Below, in pieces: positions 8,976 through 18,465 of a stretch of 64,000 nt of DNA. The notes under the pieces were generated by a model, which ran no database searches, was not told where the DNA came from, and saw nothing but the letters and a program-made list of their open reading frames with translations. Source of the DNA: Gimesia chilikensis. Its GTDB lineage: Bacteria > Planctomycetota > Planctomycetia > Planctomycetales > Planctomycetaceae. Position 1 is the stretch's first letter, and each line of letters starts with the position of its first letter. A program made the position numbers and the translations under genes. The stretch is from NCBI RefSeq assembly GCF_008329715.1, contig NZ_VTSR01000032.1:62001-126000 (forward strand), in the 5' to 3' direction.

Positions 8976-11900
8976 ATGCTTCATCGATTCACAACAACTG
9001 TATGCTGGCTTTTCATGACTCTGCTGACGGTGTCTGTGGCGAACGCCGCTGATGTCTCGCCGGAAATGATGAAGTTCTTCGAGAACGAAGTCCGTCCGCT
9101 GCTGGCGGAACATTGCTGGTCTTGCCATGGAGAGAAGGAGCTGAAGGGGGACCTGCGACTCGACACACGCGGCCACATCCTGCTGGGGGGCGAGTCGGGC
9201 ACTTCTATGGTTCCCGGGAAGCCTGAGAAAAGTCTGCTGATTGAGGCGGTGCGTTATGAATCGTACGAGATGCCTCCCGCGGGGAAACTACCTGAGAAGC
9301 AGATCAAGATTCTCGAAAAATGGGTGGCGCTGGGTGCGCCCTGGCCCGGGGCCTACGATACGGTTCCGCTACGCAAAGAGCAGGGGCCCCGGTTTACCGC
9401 TGAAGACCGTGACTGGTGGGCGATTCAGCCTCTGCAGGCTGTGACAGTCCCTGACGCGACCGGCGATGGGAGCAAAAACGAAATCGACCGCTTTATCCTC
9501 GCCCGTTTAAAACAGCAGGGGTTGACGCCGGCACCGGAGGCTGACCGGGAGTCTTTAATCAGGCGAGTCTATTTCGATCTGCACGGCCTGCCTCCCACGC
9601 CACAGGAAGTTGAGGAGTTTGTGCAGGACCAGCGGCCTGATGCCTACGAGCGGCTGGTCGATCGTCTGCTGGCCAGTCCCCGTTACGGCGAACGCTGGGC
9701 CCGGCACTGGCTCGATGTGGTCCGCTACGCGGATTCCGATGGCTACCGGGCCGACGGTTATCGTTCGAACGCCTGGCGCTATCGCGATTATGTGATCCGG
9801 TCGCTGAATGAGGATAAGCCTTACAGTCAGTTCGTGCAGGAACAGCTGGCGGGAGACGAGCTTTTTCCTGGTGACGTCGACGCCCAGATCGCCACGGGCT
9901 TTCTGACGCATGGGATTTATGAGTGGAACAGCCGTGATGTCGCCGGTCAGTGGGATATCATGTTGAACGAATTGACGGACACGGTCGGCGATGTCTTCCT
10001 CGGCGTGGGGATGCAATGTGCCCGCTGTCACGATCACAAGTTTGATCCTGTACTGCAGAAGGACTATTTCCAGTTACGCGCCTTCTTCGAACCGATTCTG
10101 ATTGAGACCGCCCAGAAAGTGGGCACGCCGGAACAACTGGAACAATACCGCAGTGAATTGAGTGCCTGGGAGCAGGCGACCAAAGCGATTCGCGAGGAGC
10201 TCGCGGAACTGGAAGAACCGTATCGGGAGAAAGCCCGGGCCGTCATCATCTCCTTTCCGCCTGATATCCAGGCGATGATTCACAAACCGGAAGAGAAACG
10301 ATCTCCGCGGGAACAGCAGCTGGTCGAGCTGGCATGGCGACAGGTAGAGCACAACTACCGGAATCTCGACAAACAGCTCAAGGGCGAAACGAAAGAAAAG
10401 ATTCTGGCATTGAGGCGTAAGCTGGCGAAGTTCGATCAACTGAAGCCGGAACCGTTGCCGCTGGCACAGCAGGTCCGGGATGTCGGGGCGCAGGCACCTC
10501 TGACCAGGATCCCCAAGAAACGGACCGAATGCGAGCCCGGTTTCCTGGCGATTCTGGAGACACCGACGGACGGATATTATGGTTCGCCACAACAGGGGAC
10601 CACCAGTCGCAGGACCGCGCTGGCCCGCTGGCTCACGCAGGACAGTAATCCGCTGTCGACGCGGGTGATCGTCAATCGCATCTGGCAATATCACTTTGGC
10701 AAAGGGCTGGCGCCGCACAGCAGCGATCTTGGTCGACTGGGGGGGCCGCCTTCGCATCCCGAATTGCTGGACTGGCTGACGCAGCGGTTTTTGAATGGAG
10801 GCTGGCGGTTCAAGAGTCTGCATCGTCTGATCGTCACTTCAGCCACCTATCGACAATCGACTCAGCATCCTCAGGAAGCTTCGATGTTCGCCCTCGATCC
10901 TGCCAACAAATATTACTGGAGCGCTGAGACACGCCGCCTGGATGCAGAACAGATTCGCGATTCGATCCTGGCGGTGACCGGCCAGCTGGATCTCAAGGCC
11001 GGCGGACCCGGTGTGACCCCCAGCGTTCCCCGGCGGTCTATCTATTTGCGGATGATGCGCAACAGCCGAGATCCGTTGTTGCAGGTGTTCGACATGCCCC
11101 GGTTCTTCACCAGCGTGTCAGCCCGCGATACGACGACCTCTCCCGTGCAGTCACTGCAGCTGTTCAACAGCCAGCAGATGCTGCGATTCGCCGATCAGCT
11201 TGCGCAACGAGCCGAGCAGGAAGCGGCTGCTGTTCCCTCAGCCGATCAGGAAGAGTTGGCTCTGAGGCGCGCGTGGCAAATCGCCTTCGGGAGACCGGTG
11301 ACCTCGGGTGAACTGTCACAGGCCAGGGAGTTTCTCGATCGTGAAACCAGACTGCTGTCGGAACAGAAACCGGCCGTCGATCTGCAGCAGTTCGAAACCG
11401 CGACGATGCCTTACCGCAACGGGCAGTCGGTGGTGTTTCACGCCGATAAACCCTCTTCGTTCTACGTCGCCGATAACCGGCGGCTGACGCCGAATGATTT
11501 TACCATTGAAGCCTACTTTCAGATTAAGTCGATCTATGACTCCGGAGCGGTGCGGACGATCGTTTCGAAGTGGAGCGGCAAGGTATCTGAACCGGGCTGG
11601 CTGTTTGGCGTGACGGGCCGCGGTTCACGCCGCAAGCCGCAAACGCTGGTCTTTCGGACTTATGGTAAGAAGCGGAACGGAAAGATGGGCGACGAGATTG
11701 TCTTTTCGGATCAGCATATTGAATTCAATACGCCCTACTATGCAGCGGTCAGTTTTCACGTGACGGGCGAACGGGCCGGCTCAATCGACTTCTTCCTGAA
11801 GGACCTCTCGAACGACGATGAGCAGCTGGGGAAGATTACGAAACAGCACCAGACTGTCGAGGTGCACGACAATCGTCTGGCGCTGGCCATCGGTCGCATG

Positions 11901-12188
11901 GTCCAGAATAAAAACAGCCTGTTTGACGGGTTGATTGACGAGGTTCGCCTGTCATCGGCGGCGCTGGATGTTCCGTCCCTGCTGTATACGCAGGAATCCA
12001 TTACTGAGCAGACGCTGGGGTACTGGAGGTTCGATCCCGTGCCGGGCATGTTTGAGGACAGTTCGTCCCATCAGTATGACATCACGCGCGATGACCGGCC
12101 GACAGCAGCCAGTGATCCCCGTCGTGCGGCGTTCGCTGATCTGTGTCACATTCTGTTGAACTCCAATGAATTTTTATACGTTGATTGA
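8976..12188 (+). CDS. Planctomycete cytochrome-type protein, PSCyt1-DUF1549-DUF1553 with LamG-like domain
   Basis: A 1070-residue secreted protein with a signal peptide to about residue 24. A c-type heme motif CWSCH is at residues 47-51 inside a PSCyt1 domain with the usual MPP...K motif. DUF1549 follows (about 165-370, with RYGERWARHWLDVVRYADSDG), then a coiled/charged linker, then DUF1553 (~540-800). The final ~270 residues look like a LamG/concanavalin-type beta sandwich, which suggests binding of a sugar polymer. Such proteins sit next to DUF1501 proteins across planctomycetes and are suspected to work in extracytoplasmic polysaccharide breakdown; the biochemistry is not established. The stop overlaps the weak TTG alternative start of the next gene. 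Confidence 0.9.
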   Translation: MLHRFTTTVCWLFMTLLTVSVANAADVSPEMMKFFENEVRPLLAEHCWSCHGEKELKGDLRLDTRGHILLGGESGTSMVPGKPEKSLLIEAVRYESYEMPPAGKLPEKQIKILEKWVALGAPWPGAYDTVPLRKEQGPRFTAEDRDWWAIQPLQAVTVPDATGDGSKNEIDRFILARLKQQGLTPAPEADRESLIRRVYFDLHGLPPTPQEVEEFVQDQRPDAYERLVDRLLASPRYGERWARHWLDVVRYADSDGYRADGYRSNAWRYRDYVIRSLNEDKPYSQFVQEQLAGDELFPGDVDAQIATGFLTHGIYEWNSRDVAGQWDIMLNELTDTVGDVFLGVGMQCARCHDHKFDPVLQKDYFQLRAFFEPILIETAQKVGTPEQLEQYRSELSAWEQATKAIREELAELEEPYREKARAVIISFPPDIQAMIHKPEEKRSPREQQLVELAWRQVEHNYRNLDKQLKGETKEKILALRRKLAKFDQLKPEPLPLAQQVRDVGAQAPLTRIPKKRTECEPGFLAILETPTDGYYGSPQQGTTSRRTALARWLTQDSNPLSTRVIVNRIWQYHFGKGLAPHSSDLGRLGGPPSHPELLDWLTQRFLNGGWRFKSLHRLIVTSATYRQSTQHPQEASMFALDPANKYYWSAETRRLDAEQIRDSILAVTGQLDLKAGGPGVTPSVPRRSIYLRMMRNSRDPLLQVFDMPRFFTSVSARDTTTSPVQSLQLFNSQQMLRFADQLAQRAEQEAAAVPSADQEELALRRAWQIAFGRPVTSGELSQAREFLDRETRLLSEQKPAVDLQQFETATMPYRNGQSVVFHADKPSSFYVADNRRLTPNDFTIEAYFQIKSIYDSGAVRTIVSKWSGKVSEPGWLFGVTGRGSRRKPQTLVFRTYGKKRNGKMGDEIVFSDQHIEFNTPYYAAVSFHVTGERAGSIDFFLKDLSNDDEQLGKITKQHQTVEVHDNRLALAIGRMVQNKNSLFDGLIDEVRLSSAALDVPSLLYTQESITEQTLGYWRFDPVPGMFEDSSSHQYDITRDDRPTAASDPRRAAFADLCHILLNSNEFLYVD

Positions 12189-12196
12189 GGCGCTCC

Positions 12197-13630
12197 ATGT
12201 TCTCGACACCACATATTGAAACACCCCGCACCCGACGCGAGTTTCTGGAACGCAGCGGACTTGGCTTTGGTTCCGTTGCCCTTACCAGTCTGCTGGCGCA
12301 GGCTGAGAGCTCTTCTGCTGCCGGGGGATCGGCTCCTGTTACAGGGCCTGTTCCTCACCACAAGCCGATGGCAAAGAATATCATCTTTCTGTTCATGGAA
12401 GGGGGGCCGAGCCACATCGATCTGTTCGATCCCAAGCCGCTGTTGAACAAGCTGGCAGGACAGACTCTGCCCGACAGCTTCGGTGAGATTCTGACCGCCG
12501 CCGGGGAATCCCGGTCTCCCTTGCTGATCTCGAAGCGGAAGTGGAAACAGCATGGCGAAGCGGGAACCTGGGTCTCGGACTGGCTGCCCGAAATTGCGAC
12601 CTGTGTCGATGACATTGCCGTGATTCGCTCCTGCTGGGCGGATGGGCTGAATCATTCATCCAGTGTCTGCCAGATGAATACCTGCTCGCTGATCGGCGGT
12701 CGTCCTTCGCTGGGGAGCTGGGTGACGTACGGGCTCGGTTCGGAAAACAGGAACCTCCCCTCGTTCGTGGTCATGCAGGATAACCGTTCTTCCGTGGTGA
12801 ATGGTCCGCGGAACTGGGGAACCGGATTTATGCCCGCGGTGTACCAGGGAATTCGCTTACAGGAAGGCAAGCAGCCGATTCCGAATCTGAATAATCCGGA
12901 AGGAGTGACAGAGGCCCGGCAGCGCGAAAAACTGTCATTTTTGAAATCGTTGAATCAGGGCTATGCCCGTCAGCACGCCCGGCAGACGGAGCTCGACGCA
13001 CGCATCGCCAGTTACGAACTCGCGTTTCGGATGCAGTCCGAAGCTCCCGAGGCGGTCGACCTGGGCCAGGAGACCGCAGCCACCCGCAAGTTGTACGGGA
13101 TGGATCAGCAGGAAACATCGTCCTTCGGTCGACTCTGTCTGATGTCACGCCGACTGGTGGAGCGGGGCGTCCGTTTCGTGCAGTTGTATCATGGGGCCGG
13201 CAGTAAGTGGGACGCGCATTCCGGGATCGAAAAGAATCATACCCAGCACTGCAAGGCGATGGATCTGCCTGTCGCCGGACTGATCCGGGATTTGAAGCAA
13301 CGGGGCCTGCTGGATGAGACACTCGTGGTGTGGGGAGGCGAATTCGGCCGGACCCCCATGTCAGAAAAGGGGGACGGACGCGATCACAACCCGACCGGAT
13401 TCACCATGTGGATGGCCGGCGGCGGGGTCAAAGGGGGGCAAACTATCGGGGCCACCGATGAACTGGGGCTGCGGGCGATTGAAGATCGGATGCACGTTCA
13501 CGATCTGCACGCCACGATTCTGCACCTGCTGGGCCTGGATCGAATGAAACTCACGTACGAATACAACGGCCGCCCCGAACGTCCCACGGTCAACGAAGGG
13601 GAGTTCCAGACGAAGCTGGTCACTGGTTGA
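12197..13630 (+). CDS. DUF1501 protein with Tat-type signal
   Basis: The ATG at 12197 is preferred over a TTG at 12185 because GAGG lies ~6 bases upstream. The 477-residue product begins with a twin-arginine leader (RREFLERSGLGFG). The core has EGGPSHIDLFDPKP and, near the end, FGRTP and RDHNP, which are DUF1501 landmarks in an alkaline-phosphatase/sulfatase-like fold. Export in folded form through Tat fits a metal-binding enzyme. It ends the operon begun by the sigma factor at 6800 and pairs with the DUF1549/1553 protein just upstream. Substrate unknown. Confidence 0.9.
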   Translation: MFSTPHIETPRTRREFLERSGLGFGSVALTSLLAQAESSSAAGGSAPVTGPVPHHKPMAKNIIFLFMEGGPSHIDLFDPKPLLNKLAGQTLPDSFGEILTAAGESRSPLLISKRKWKQHGEAGTWVSDWLPEIATCVDDIAVIRSCWADGLNHSSSVCQMNTCSLIGGRPSLGSWVTYGLGSENRNLPSFVVMQDNRSSVVNGPRNWGTGFMPAVYQGIRLQEGKQPIPNLNNPEGVTEARQREKLSFLKSLNQGYARQHARQTELDARIASYELAFRMQSEAPEAVDLGQETAATRKLYGMDQQETSSFGRLCLMSRRLVERGVRFVQLYHGAGSKWDAHSGIEKNHTQHCKAMDLPVAGLIRDLKQRGLLDETLVVWGGEFGRTPMSEKGDGRDHNPTGFTMWMAGGGVKGGQTIGATDELGLRAIEDRMHVHDLHATILHLLGLDRMKLTYEYNGRPERPTVNEGEFQTKLVTG

Positions 13631-13773
13631 ACGAGTTTGATTCACGTGTCCGTCTACAGTCTTCAATGTTCGATATCTCAGTCAAAGGAAGAAATGAAAA
13701 GTTGACCTGATCTACCGGGGAAAATATACTGGTTTCCACCGCTCAACCGTGGCTTAACCAGCAGAGGCGTCTT

Positions 13774-14364
13774 GTGAACGAAGAACAGACACAGCATGTA
13801 TTTCAGCGTGTTCGCGCTGGTGACCAGGATGCGGCTCAGGAAATCTTTGACCGTTATTTTCAGCGTCTGATAGGCCTGGCGCATTCCCGGTTGTCGGAGA
13901 AGCTGGGGCGAAAAGTGGATGCCGACGATATCGTGCAGTCAGCCCTGCGGTCGTTTTTTGTCCGGTCCCAGGAAGGTCAGTATGCGATTGAACGTTCGGG
14001 TGACTTATGGAAGCTGCTGGCGGCGATCACCCGTAACAAGCTGTTGAAGCAAGCCGAGCATTTTCAGCAGCAGAAACGCAGCCTGGATCGGGACGATGTC
14101 TTGCAGTCCTCGGCCGAGAACCAGGCGGCGCTGTTTGCGAGCGAGCCGACGGAAGCGGAAGCGGTGGCGCTGTCGGATGAAGTCGATTTTCTCATTCGGG
14201 ACTTCGATCCACTGCAGCAGCAGATGCTGGAACTGCGACTGCAGGGCCAGACGATTCCAGAAATTGCTGAAACGGTAGAGCGTTCCGAACGCACTGTCCG
14301 CCGTTTTCTGGGTGAATTTCGCGATCAACTGGAAGCACGCCTGCGCAGCCTGCAGGGTGATTGA
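13774..14364 (+). CDS. ECF sigma factor (planctomycete type)
   Basis: A 196-residue sigma factor starting at GTG 13774 with AGAGG upstream. Region 2 contains LGRKVDADDIVQSALRSFF (residues ~45-63), and region 4 contains LRLQGQTIPEIAETVERSERTV with the DNA-binding helix-turn-helix near residue 170. No anti-sigma gene follows. Instead the gene converges on a Ser/Thr kinase, an arrangement common in planctomycetes, so control by phosphorylation is possible but unproven. Confidence 0.88.
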   Translation: MNEEQTQHVFQRVRAGDQDAAQEIFDRYFQRLIGLAHSRLSEKLGRKVDADDIVQSALRSFFVRSQEGQYAIERSGDLWKLLAAITRNKLLKQAEHFQQQKRSLDRDDVLQSSAENQAALFASEPTEAEAVALSDEVDFLIRDFDPLQQQMLELRLQGQTIPEIAETVERSERTVRRFLGEFRDQLEARLRSLQGD

Positions 14365-14404
14365 AAAAAAACGGCTCCGTCAGAACCCTGATTCCAACGG
14401 AGCC
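14363..14404 (-). terminator. Intrinsic terminator of the kinase gene
   Basis: GGCTCCGT (14373-14380) and ACGGAGCC (14397-14404) form an 8-bp stem. On the minus strand it is followed by a run of eight U residues (A-tract 14364-14371). It lies just past the kinase stop. On the plus strand no T-run follows, so it serves mainly the minus strand. Confidence 0.75.
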
Positions 14405-14421
14405 TGTCCCGGGCAGACACC

Positions 14422-17400
14422 CTATTTGCCCGGGAGATGTTTTTCAAAATAATAGCGGGCAGGTTCTTTGTTAATCACTTTCAGGGCGGTGAAGGACTGC
14501 AGTACTTCGCGATTTTCTTTGGTTAATTTCAGGTCTTCAGGCAGTCCCAGTACTTCCAGGGGCATGCCTTTTAATGGTGTCAGGTCCTGCACACTGGTTT
14601 TTTCCAGGAACAGCATCTGTAAAGGCATACCTTTTAGAGGAGTCAGGTCTTTGATCTGTCGGCAGTAGCCCAGTTTCAGGTATTCCAGAGGTTTTCCTTT
14701 CAACGCAGAGAGATCAGTCAGTTCGTCGGATGATAAATCCAGTGCTTTCAGGGGTAAGTTCTTTAAAGGGCTGATATCGCTGACGGGCGCGCCGATATAT
14801 AATTCTTCCAGCGGCATGGCGGCAAGTGGCGTCAGGTCGCGTACATCGGTTTGATAAAGTCTCAGATGTTTGAGTTTCATGTCCTGCAGAGGGGACAGGT
14901 CTTGCAGATTGGAGCAATGATTGAGATCGAGTTTTTCCAGAGGCATCCCCTGCAAGGGAGTGAGGTCAGACACTTCAGATCCATTCAGGCGGAATTCTTT
15001 CAGGGAAAGGTCCTGTAATGGAGTCAGGTCGCTGATCTGACTATTAAGACGTAGTATTTCCAGTGGCATGGATTTGAGGGGTGTCAGGTCGGTTACATCT
15101 GTAGACATGAAATCCAGTTCTACCAGTGATGCTCCCTGTAGAGGACTCAAGTCTGAAACATCGGTATGTGACAGAAGTAAAGTGGTCAGAGGCAGACCTT
15201 TTAAGGGGCTCAGGTCTGAGATGGATGTAGAGCGAAACTGTAAACTGATCAAAGTCTTGATTTGAGAAAGAGGAGACAGGTCTGTGACCTGACTGCCATT
15301 CAAATTCAGACGCTCGAGCGGCAGTTTCCGGAGGGAGGAGAGATCGCCGACATTGGTGTTCGACAATTCGAGGTTCTTCAATTTCAGGTTTTGCAGCGGT
15401 CCGATCTCTGTCAGTTGTGGATGATTTACGACCGTTAAGTGGGTCAAATGATTCATTGCTGCCAGCGGGGAAAGGTCTTTGAATTGACTGAGCCTGCGGT
15501 TGGTACCTGAGATACTCAGTGTCTTTAGAGTTTGAATTGCCTGTAATGGTGAGATATTCTGCAGATGATCCGATTCGATATTGACTAGATTGACGTATTG
15601 ATTCGGACGGCCTCCAAAGTAGCTTGCATAGACATTTTTACCAATGTGGGCTTCGAAGCCGGGATTGAGTTCCTCCAGTTTTTTGATGACTGCCTGAAAT
15701 TGTTCCACAGCCGGGAGTTTTTGAGTCTCTACGAGCCATGCCTGTGAAACGCCGGCGGAGGGAATCTGTCCCGGTTCGATTTTCTGATTGGTGATACGTT
15801 CGATGGTGACTACGGTTTTTTGATTTCGAGAGAGTTTAACCACTTGGGGATTTACCTCGAGTCCGTCCAGGTTCTTACCCTGCAGGACAATTTCATACTG
15901 TCCACTGTAAATCGTTGTGGAATCCGTCCCCTGGCTGACTTTGAGTGTTTCCACGGTATTCTCTCCCTGTTTGACCAGGACGGAGATATCGGGGACTTCA
16001 CTACGGACAACCAGTGTTCCTTTATCCGTTGCCAGCGTGAGGATAATTCCCATACAGAACAGGGCTGCGACTCCCGCGGCACCGAGCAGACTGCGTTTAC
16101 GGTTGCGACCTCGGTTACCGATTTCGCTGGGATTGGCTTTAGTGCGGTCGATGGTCTCTGAACGGGTGAGTCGCTGCTGGATTTCAAAGAGTCGTTCAGC
16201 CACCTGCTGCATGGAGGCAGGGCGGACTGCGGGGGATTTCTCCAGCATCTGCAGGCAGAGCGTTTCGAGCTCTGCATCGATGTCTGCCTGGAGGGTCGAA
16301 GGGCGCGGCGGTTCGTCGCGCATGACTGAAGCGGTAATCTGACCCAGTGTGCCTGTGAATGGAAGTTTTCCCGTCAAGGCTTCAAACAGAATCACTCCCA
16401 GGCTGTAAATATCACTGGCCGGACCGGGCGTTTCGGTATGGCCTTCCATCTGTTCGGGCGACATGTAGGCAGGCGAACCGACCAGATCTCCTGCCTGGGT
16501 GAGCCGTGGGGACTGTCCTTCCACTACACGGTGCGCCAGCCCGAAGTCCATGACGATCGGTTCGCCATGTGAGTCGATCATGATGTTGGCGGGTTTGAGG
16601 TCGCGATGAATGATCTGCTGGTCGTGGGCGACCTGGATGGTGCGGGCAACTTTCGTCAGCAGTGTCAGATTGTCGAGCAGTGAGTTGTGTGAATCGGCGG
16701 CCCAGACTTCCTGCAGGTTCTGACCTTCGATATAGGCCATCGTCAAGTATAGTTGGCTATCGATTTGACCCGAATCATAGATGGGACAGATATGGGGATG
16801 GCGGAGCGTGGCGGCGGTGCGGGCTTCGTTGAGGAAACGCTCTTTGAGCAGCGGCGCACTCTGATCCAGGCGGGGGAGTTTCAGAGCGACCTCGCGGTCA
16901 AGCTGGGAATCCCGGGCACGATAGACTTCGCCCATACCTCCTTTACCGATCAGGGAGAGTAACTGATAGCGACCAAAGTGAGCGGGCAGTTCCGGGAACA
17001 GTTGGGGGGAAGTGCCTGTGAGTGAGGTTTTCTCGGTCGCTTCCCGGCTGTCGAGTGCCAGTTCCCGCTGGACGGCTTCCAGTTCGCGGCGCAGAACGGC
17101 GCTGTCGCCATATCGGTCGATGTATTCCTGCATTGCGGGCTGATCACCCCAGCGGTGACGGATGCGGTATTCTTCCGCGATCAGGCTGGCGCAGTGATCT
17201 GTATCGGAGAAGAGATCAGGCCAGCGGTCGGCGTAGAAGTCCAGTGTAAATATGCCTGAGGTCTGATCCGTCACGGTGACCGAAGCCGGTGTAGTGGCTT
17301 CTACGTCCGGGGACTGTTGAGCGGCGGATAGACGAGCCTGATATTCCAGGTCGACTACGATTAACTCAGAGAGGACTTCGCGTTGCTCAGGCTCTGATAA

Positions 17401-17493
17401 TTCCAGGTCCTTCACAAACTGGTCGAGTTGAGGCTGGACGCCACTTTGCCAGAGCTGTTCATACTGATCGAGAATCTGATTCAGGGAGTTCAT
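14422..17493 (-). CDS. Membrane Ser/Thr protein kinase with C-terminal leucine-rich repeats
   Basis: A 1023-residue protein. The N-terminal ~170 residues are helical and typical of planctomycete kinases. The kinase domain (~172-440) has glycine loop GKGGMGEVYRA, VALK lysine, HRDLKPAN (near residue 295), DFGLA and SPAYMSPEQ, so it looks active. One membrane helix lies near residues 462-490. The extracytoplasmic side has a short beta region, then about 15 leucine-rich repeats of ~23 residues of the form DLTPLKGMPLEVLxL (~640-1000). The design suggests a receptor kinase whose LRR face binds a ligand. GAGGTAGG precedes the start. The downstream convergent sigma factor is a candidate partner. Confidence 0.92.
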   Translation of the reverse strand: MNSLNQILDQYEQLWQSGVQPQLDQFVKDLELSEPEQREVLSELIVVDLEYQARLSAAQQSPDVEATTPASVTVTDQTSGIFTLDFYADRWPDLFSDTDHCASLIAEEYRIRHRWGDQPAMQEYIDRYGDSAVLRRELEAVQRELALDSREATEKTSLTGTSPQLFPELPAHFGRYQLLSLIGKGGMGEVYRARDSQLDREVALKLPRLDQSAPLLKERFLNEARTAATLRHPHICPIYDSGQIDSQLYLTMAYIEGQNLQEVWAADSHNSLLDNLTLLTKVARTIQVAHDQQIIHRDLKPANIMIDSHGEPIVMDFGLAHRVVEGQSPRLTQAGDLVGSPAYMSPEQMEGHTETPGPASDIYSLGVILFEALTGKLPFTGTLGQITASVMRDEPPRPSTLQADIDAELETLCLQMLEKSPAVRPASMQQVAERLFEIQQRLTRSETIDRTKANPSEIGNRGRNRKRSLLGAAGVAALFCMGIILTLATDKGTLVVRSEVPDISVLVKQGENTVETLKVSQGTDSTTIYSGQYEIVLQGKNLDGLEVNPQVVKLSRNQKTVVTIERITNQKIEPGQIPSAGVSQAWLVETQKLPAVEQFQAVIKKLEELNPGFEAHIGKNVYASYFGGRPNQYVNLVNIESDHLQNISPLQAIQTLKTLSISGTNRRLSQFKDLSPLAAMNHLTHLTVVNHPQLTEIGPLQNLKLKNLELSNTNVGDLSSLRKLPLERLNLNGSQVTDLSPLSQIKTLISLQFRSTSISDLSPLKGLPLTTLLLSHTDVSDLSPLQGASLVELDFMSTDVTDLTPLKSMPLEILRLNSQISDLTPLQDLSLKEFRLNGSEVSDLTPLQGMPLEKLDLNHCSNLQDLSPLQDMKLKHLRLYQTDVRDLTPLAAMPLEELYIGAPVSDISPLKNLPLKALDLSSDELTDLSALKGKPLEYLKLGYCRQIKDLTPLKGMPLQMLFLEKTSVQDLTPLKGMPLEVLGLPEDLKLTKENREVLQSFTALKVINKEPARYYFEKHLPGK

Positions 17494-17844
17494 GATACCT
17501 ACCTCGGGAAAATACGCGGAAGTCTGCCGTGGCGTGCAGGGAGTCTGGCACTGTTACCACTGACGGTCTCTCACGAGGTGATTCGAATTGGGCTGGCAGA
17601 TGGACAGGGAAAATTGAGAAATTAAAAAAATGATTCGAGGTCGGAATCGGGCGCGAATTTATTCCATTTAAGTAGTACCTTACCGTTCGGAAGGATGCGG
17701 ATTCAAGAAAGATCAGCTGGCTGCATAGAAATAGCGGAAAGAAGATCGAGGCTATAAGTGACTTTCTGTCAGTAACTTAGGGGGGGCTGTTGAGGCGAAA
17801 TATAGGGTGAATCTGATAAAAACACGATTTTTCTGTGCTCTGGA
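17494..17844. other. Intergenic region between the kinase and the peptide export locus
   Basis: About 350 bases without a convincing gene. It must contain the start signals for the divergent kinase and the first peptide gene. AT-rich patches occur at 17625-17680 and 17800-17835. No promoter was assigned with confidence. Confidence 0.4.
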
Positions 17845-17942
17845 TGTCCATGATGTCGCGGTATTTCTGATTTCCTGTCGAGCCCGGCAACGAGCCAGTC
17901 AACAACACTCAATAACAAAAAAACAATTCAAGGAGCCAAGCC
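17845..17942 (+). repeat. Duplicated 5' leader, copy 1 (before peptide gene 1)
   Basis: Matches 18369-18465 with one base of length difference. The shared core runs from TGTCCATG through TGTCGCGG, TTCTGATTTCCTGTCGAGC and CCGGCAAC to the identical AAGGAGCCAAGCC before ATG. Conservation of about 100 untranslated bases shows that regulatory DNA was duplicated with the gene. Confidence 0.85.
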
Positions 17943-18227
17943 ATGAACCAGAACCTCAACCCGTCAGCCGTCATTGAAGAAGTCTCACCAGAAGAAGCCG
18001 CGAACGTTTTCGGGGGCAACCAGGTACGCTACCGGGTCATTGTTTCAAAACTGGTTGGAAATAAAGTTCGGAGAGTTAAACGGATCGTGACCCGAAAGGC
18101 ACTGACTCGATTGATTCGATTGAAAAATGGCCATTACACCGTGAAATACAAAGAGGTAATCAAACGTAAGAAACCCACCTATTCCCACGGGAACAGCGGG
18201 TATCGCCCCGCCAACAACTTTTTCTAA
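17943..18227 (+). CDS. Double-glycine-leader basic peptide precursor 1
   Basis: A 94-residue precursor. The leader (residues 1-25) ends VSPEEAANVFGG, which fits the LSxxELxxIxGG consensus cut by C39 peptidases. The predicted mature peptide has 69 residues with 10 Arg, 10 Lys and 1 Glu and no Cys. Its middle shares the block IRLKNGHYTVKYKE with precursor 2. AAGGAG lies 8 bases before ATG, and an intrinsic terminator follows. No modification enzyme is adjacent, so an unmodified cationic peptide (bacteriocin-like or matrix-binding) is the simplest reading; the activity is unknown. Confidence 0.85.
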   Translation: MNQNLNPSAVIEEVSPEEAANVFGGNQVRYRVIVSKLVGNKVRRVKRIVTRKALTRLIRLKNGHYTVKYKEVIKRKKPTYSHGNSGYRPANNFF

Positions 18228-18253
18228 TTCAGAAAAATAAAATCATTCTCCCG

Positions 18254-18284
18254 GCCCGCTGTTTTCGGACAGCGGGCTTTTTTT
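18254..18284 (+). terminator. Intrinsic terminator after peptide gene 1
   Basis: GCCCGCTGT (18254-18262) and ACAGCGGGC (18269-18277) form a perfect 9-bp stem with a 6-base loop, followed by seven T residues. Strong; it probably limits read-through and keeps the peptide transcript short and abundant. Confidence 0.92.
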
Positions 18285-18368
18285 ATGGATTACGACGACC
18301 GTGCTAATTGCCAGGTACGCAGCATACGAGATTCATTTCTGAAAAAAAACAATTTTTTGTCCCGTGTG

Positions 18369-18465
18369 TGTCCATGGTGTCGCGGAAATTCTGATTTCCT
18401 GTCGAGCCCGGCAACAAGCCATTCAACATCAAACAAAACAACAAACCTAAACAAGGAGCCAAGCC
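18369..18465 (+). repeat. Duplicated 5' leader, copy 2 (before peptide gene 2)
   Basis: Second copy of the leader at 17845-17942. In this copy GGAAAT-TCTG-ATTTCC can form a small hairpin; copy 1 has changes that break it, so the fold is not supported by covariation. Confidence 0.85.

Noticed and set aside
12185..12196. TTG start for the DUF1501 gene
   Set aside because: The ATG at 12197 has better spacing to GAGG and begins the Tat leader normally.
14373..14404. Same hairpin as terminator of the plus-strand sigma gene
   Set aside because: No T-run follows on the plus strand; it fits the minus-strand kinase only.
18379..18410. Riboswitch-like hairpin in the peptide leader
   Set aside because: The GGAAAT/ATTTCC stem in copy 2 is broken in copy 1, so there is no covariation support.
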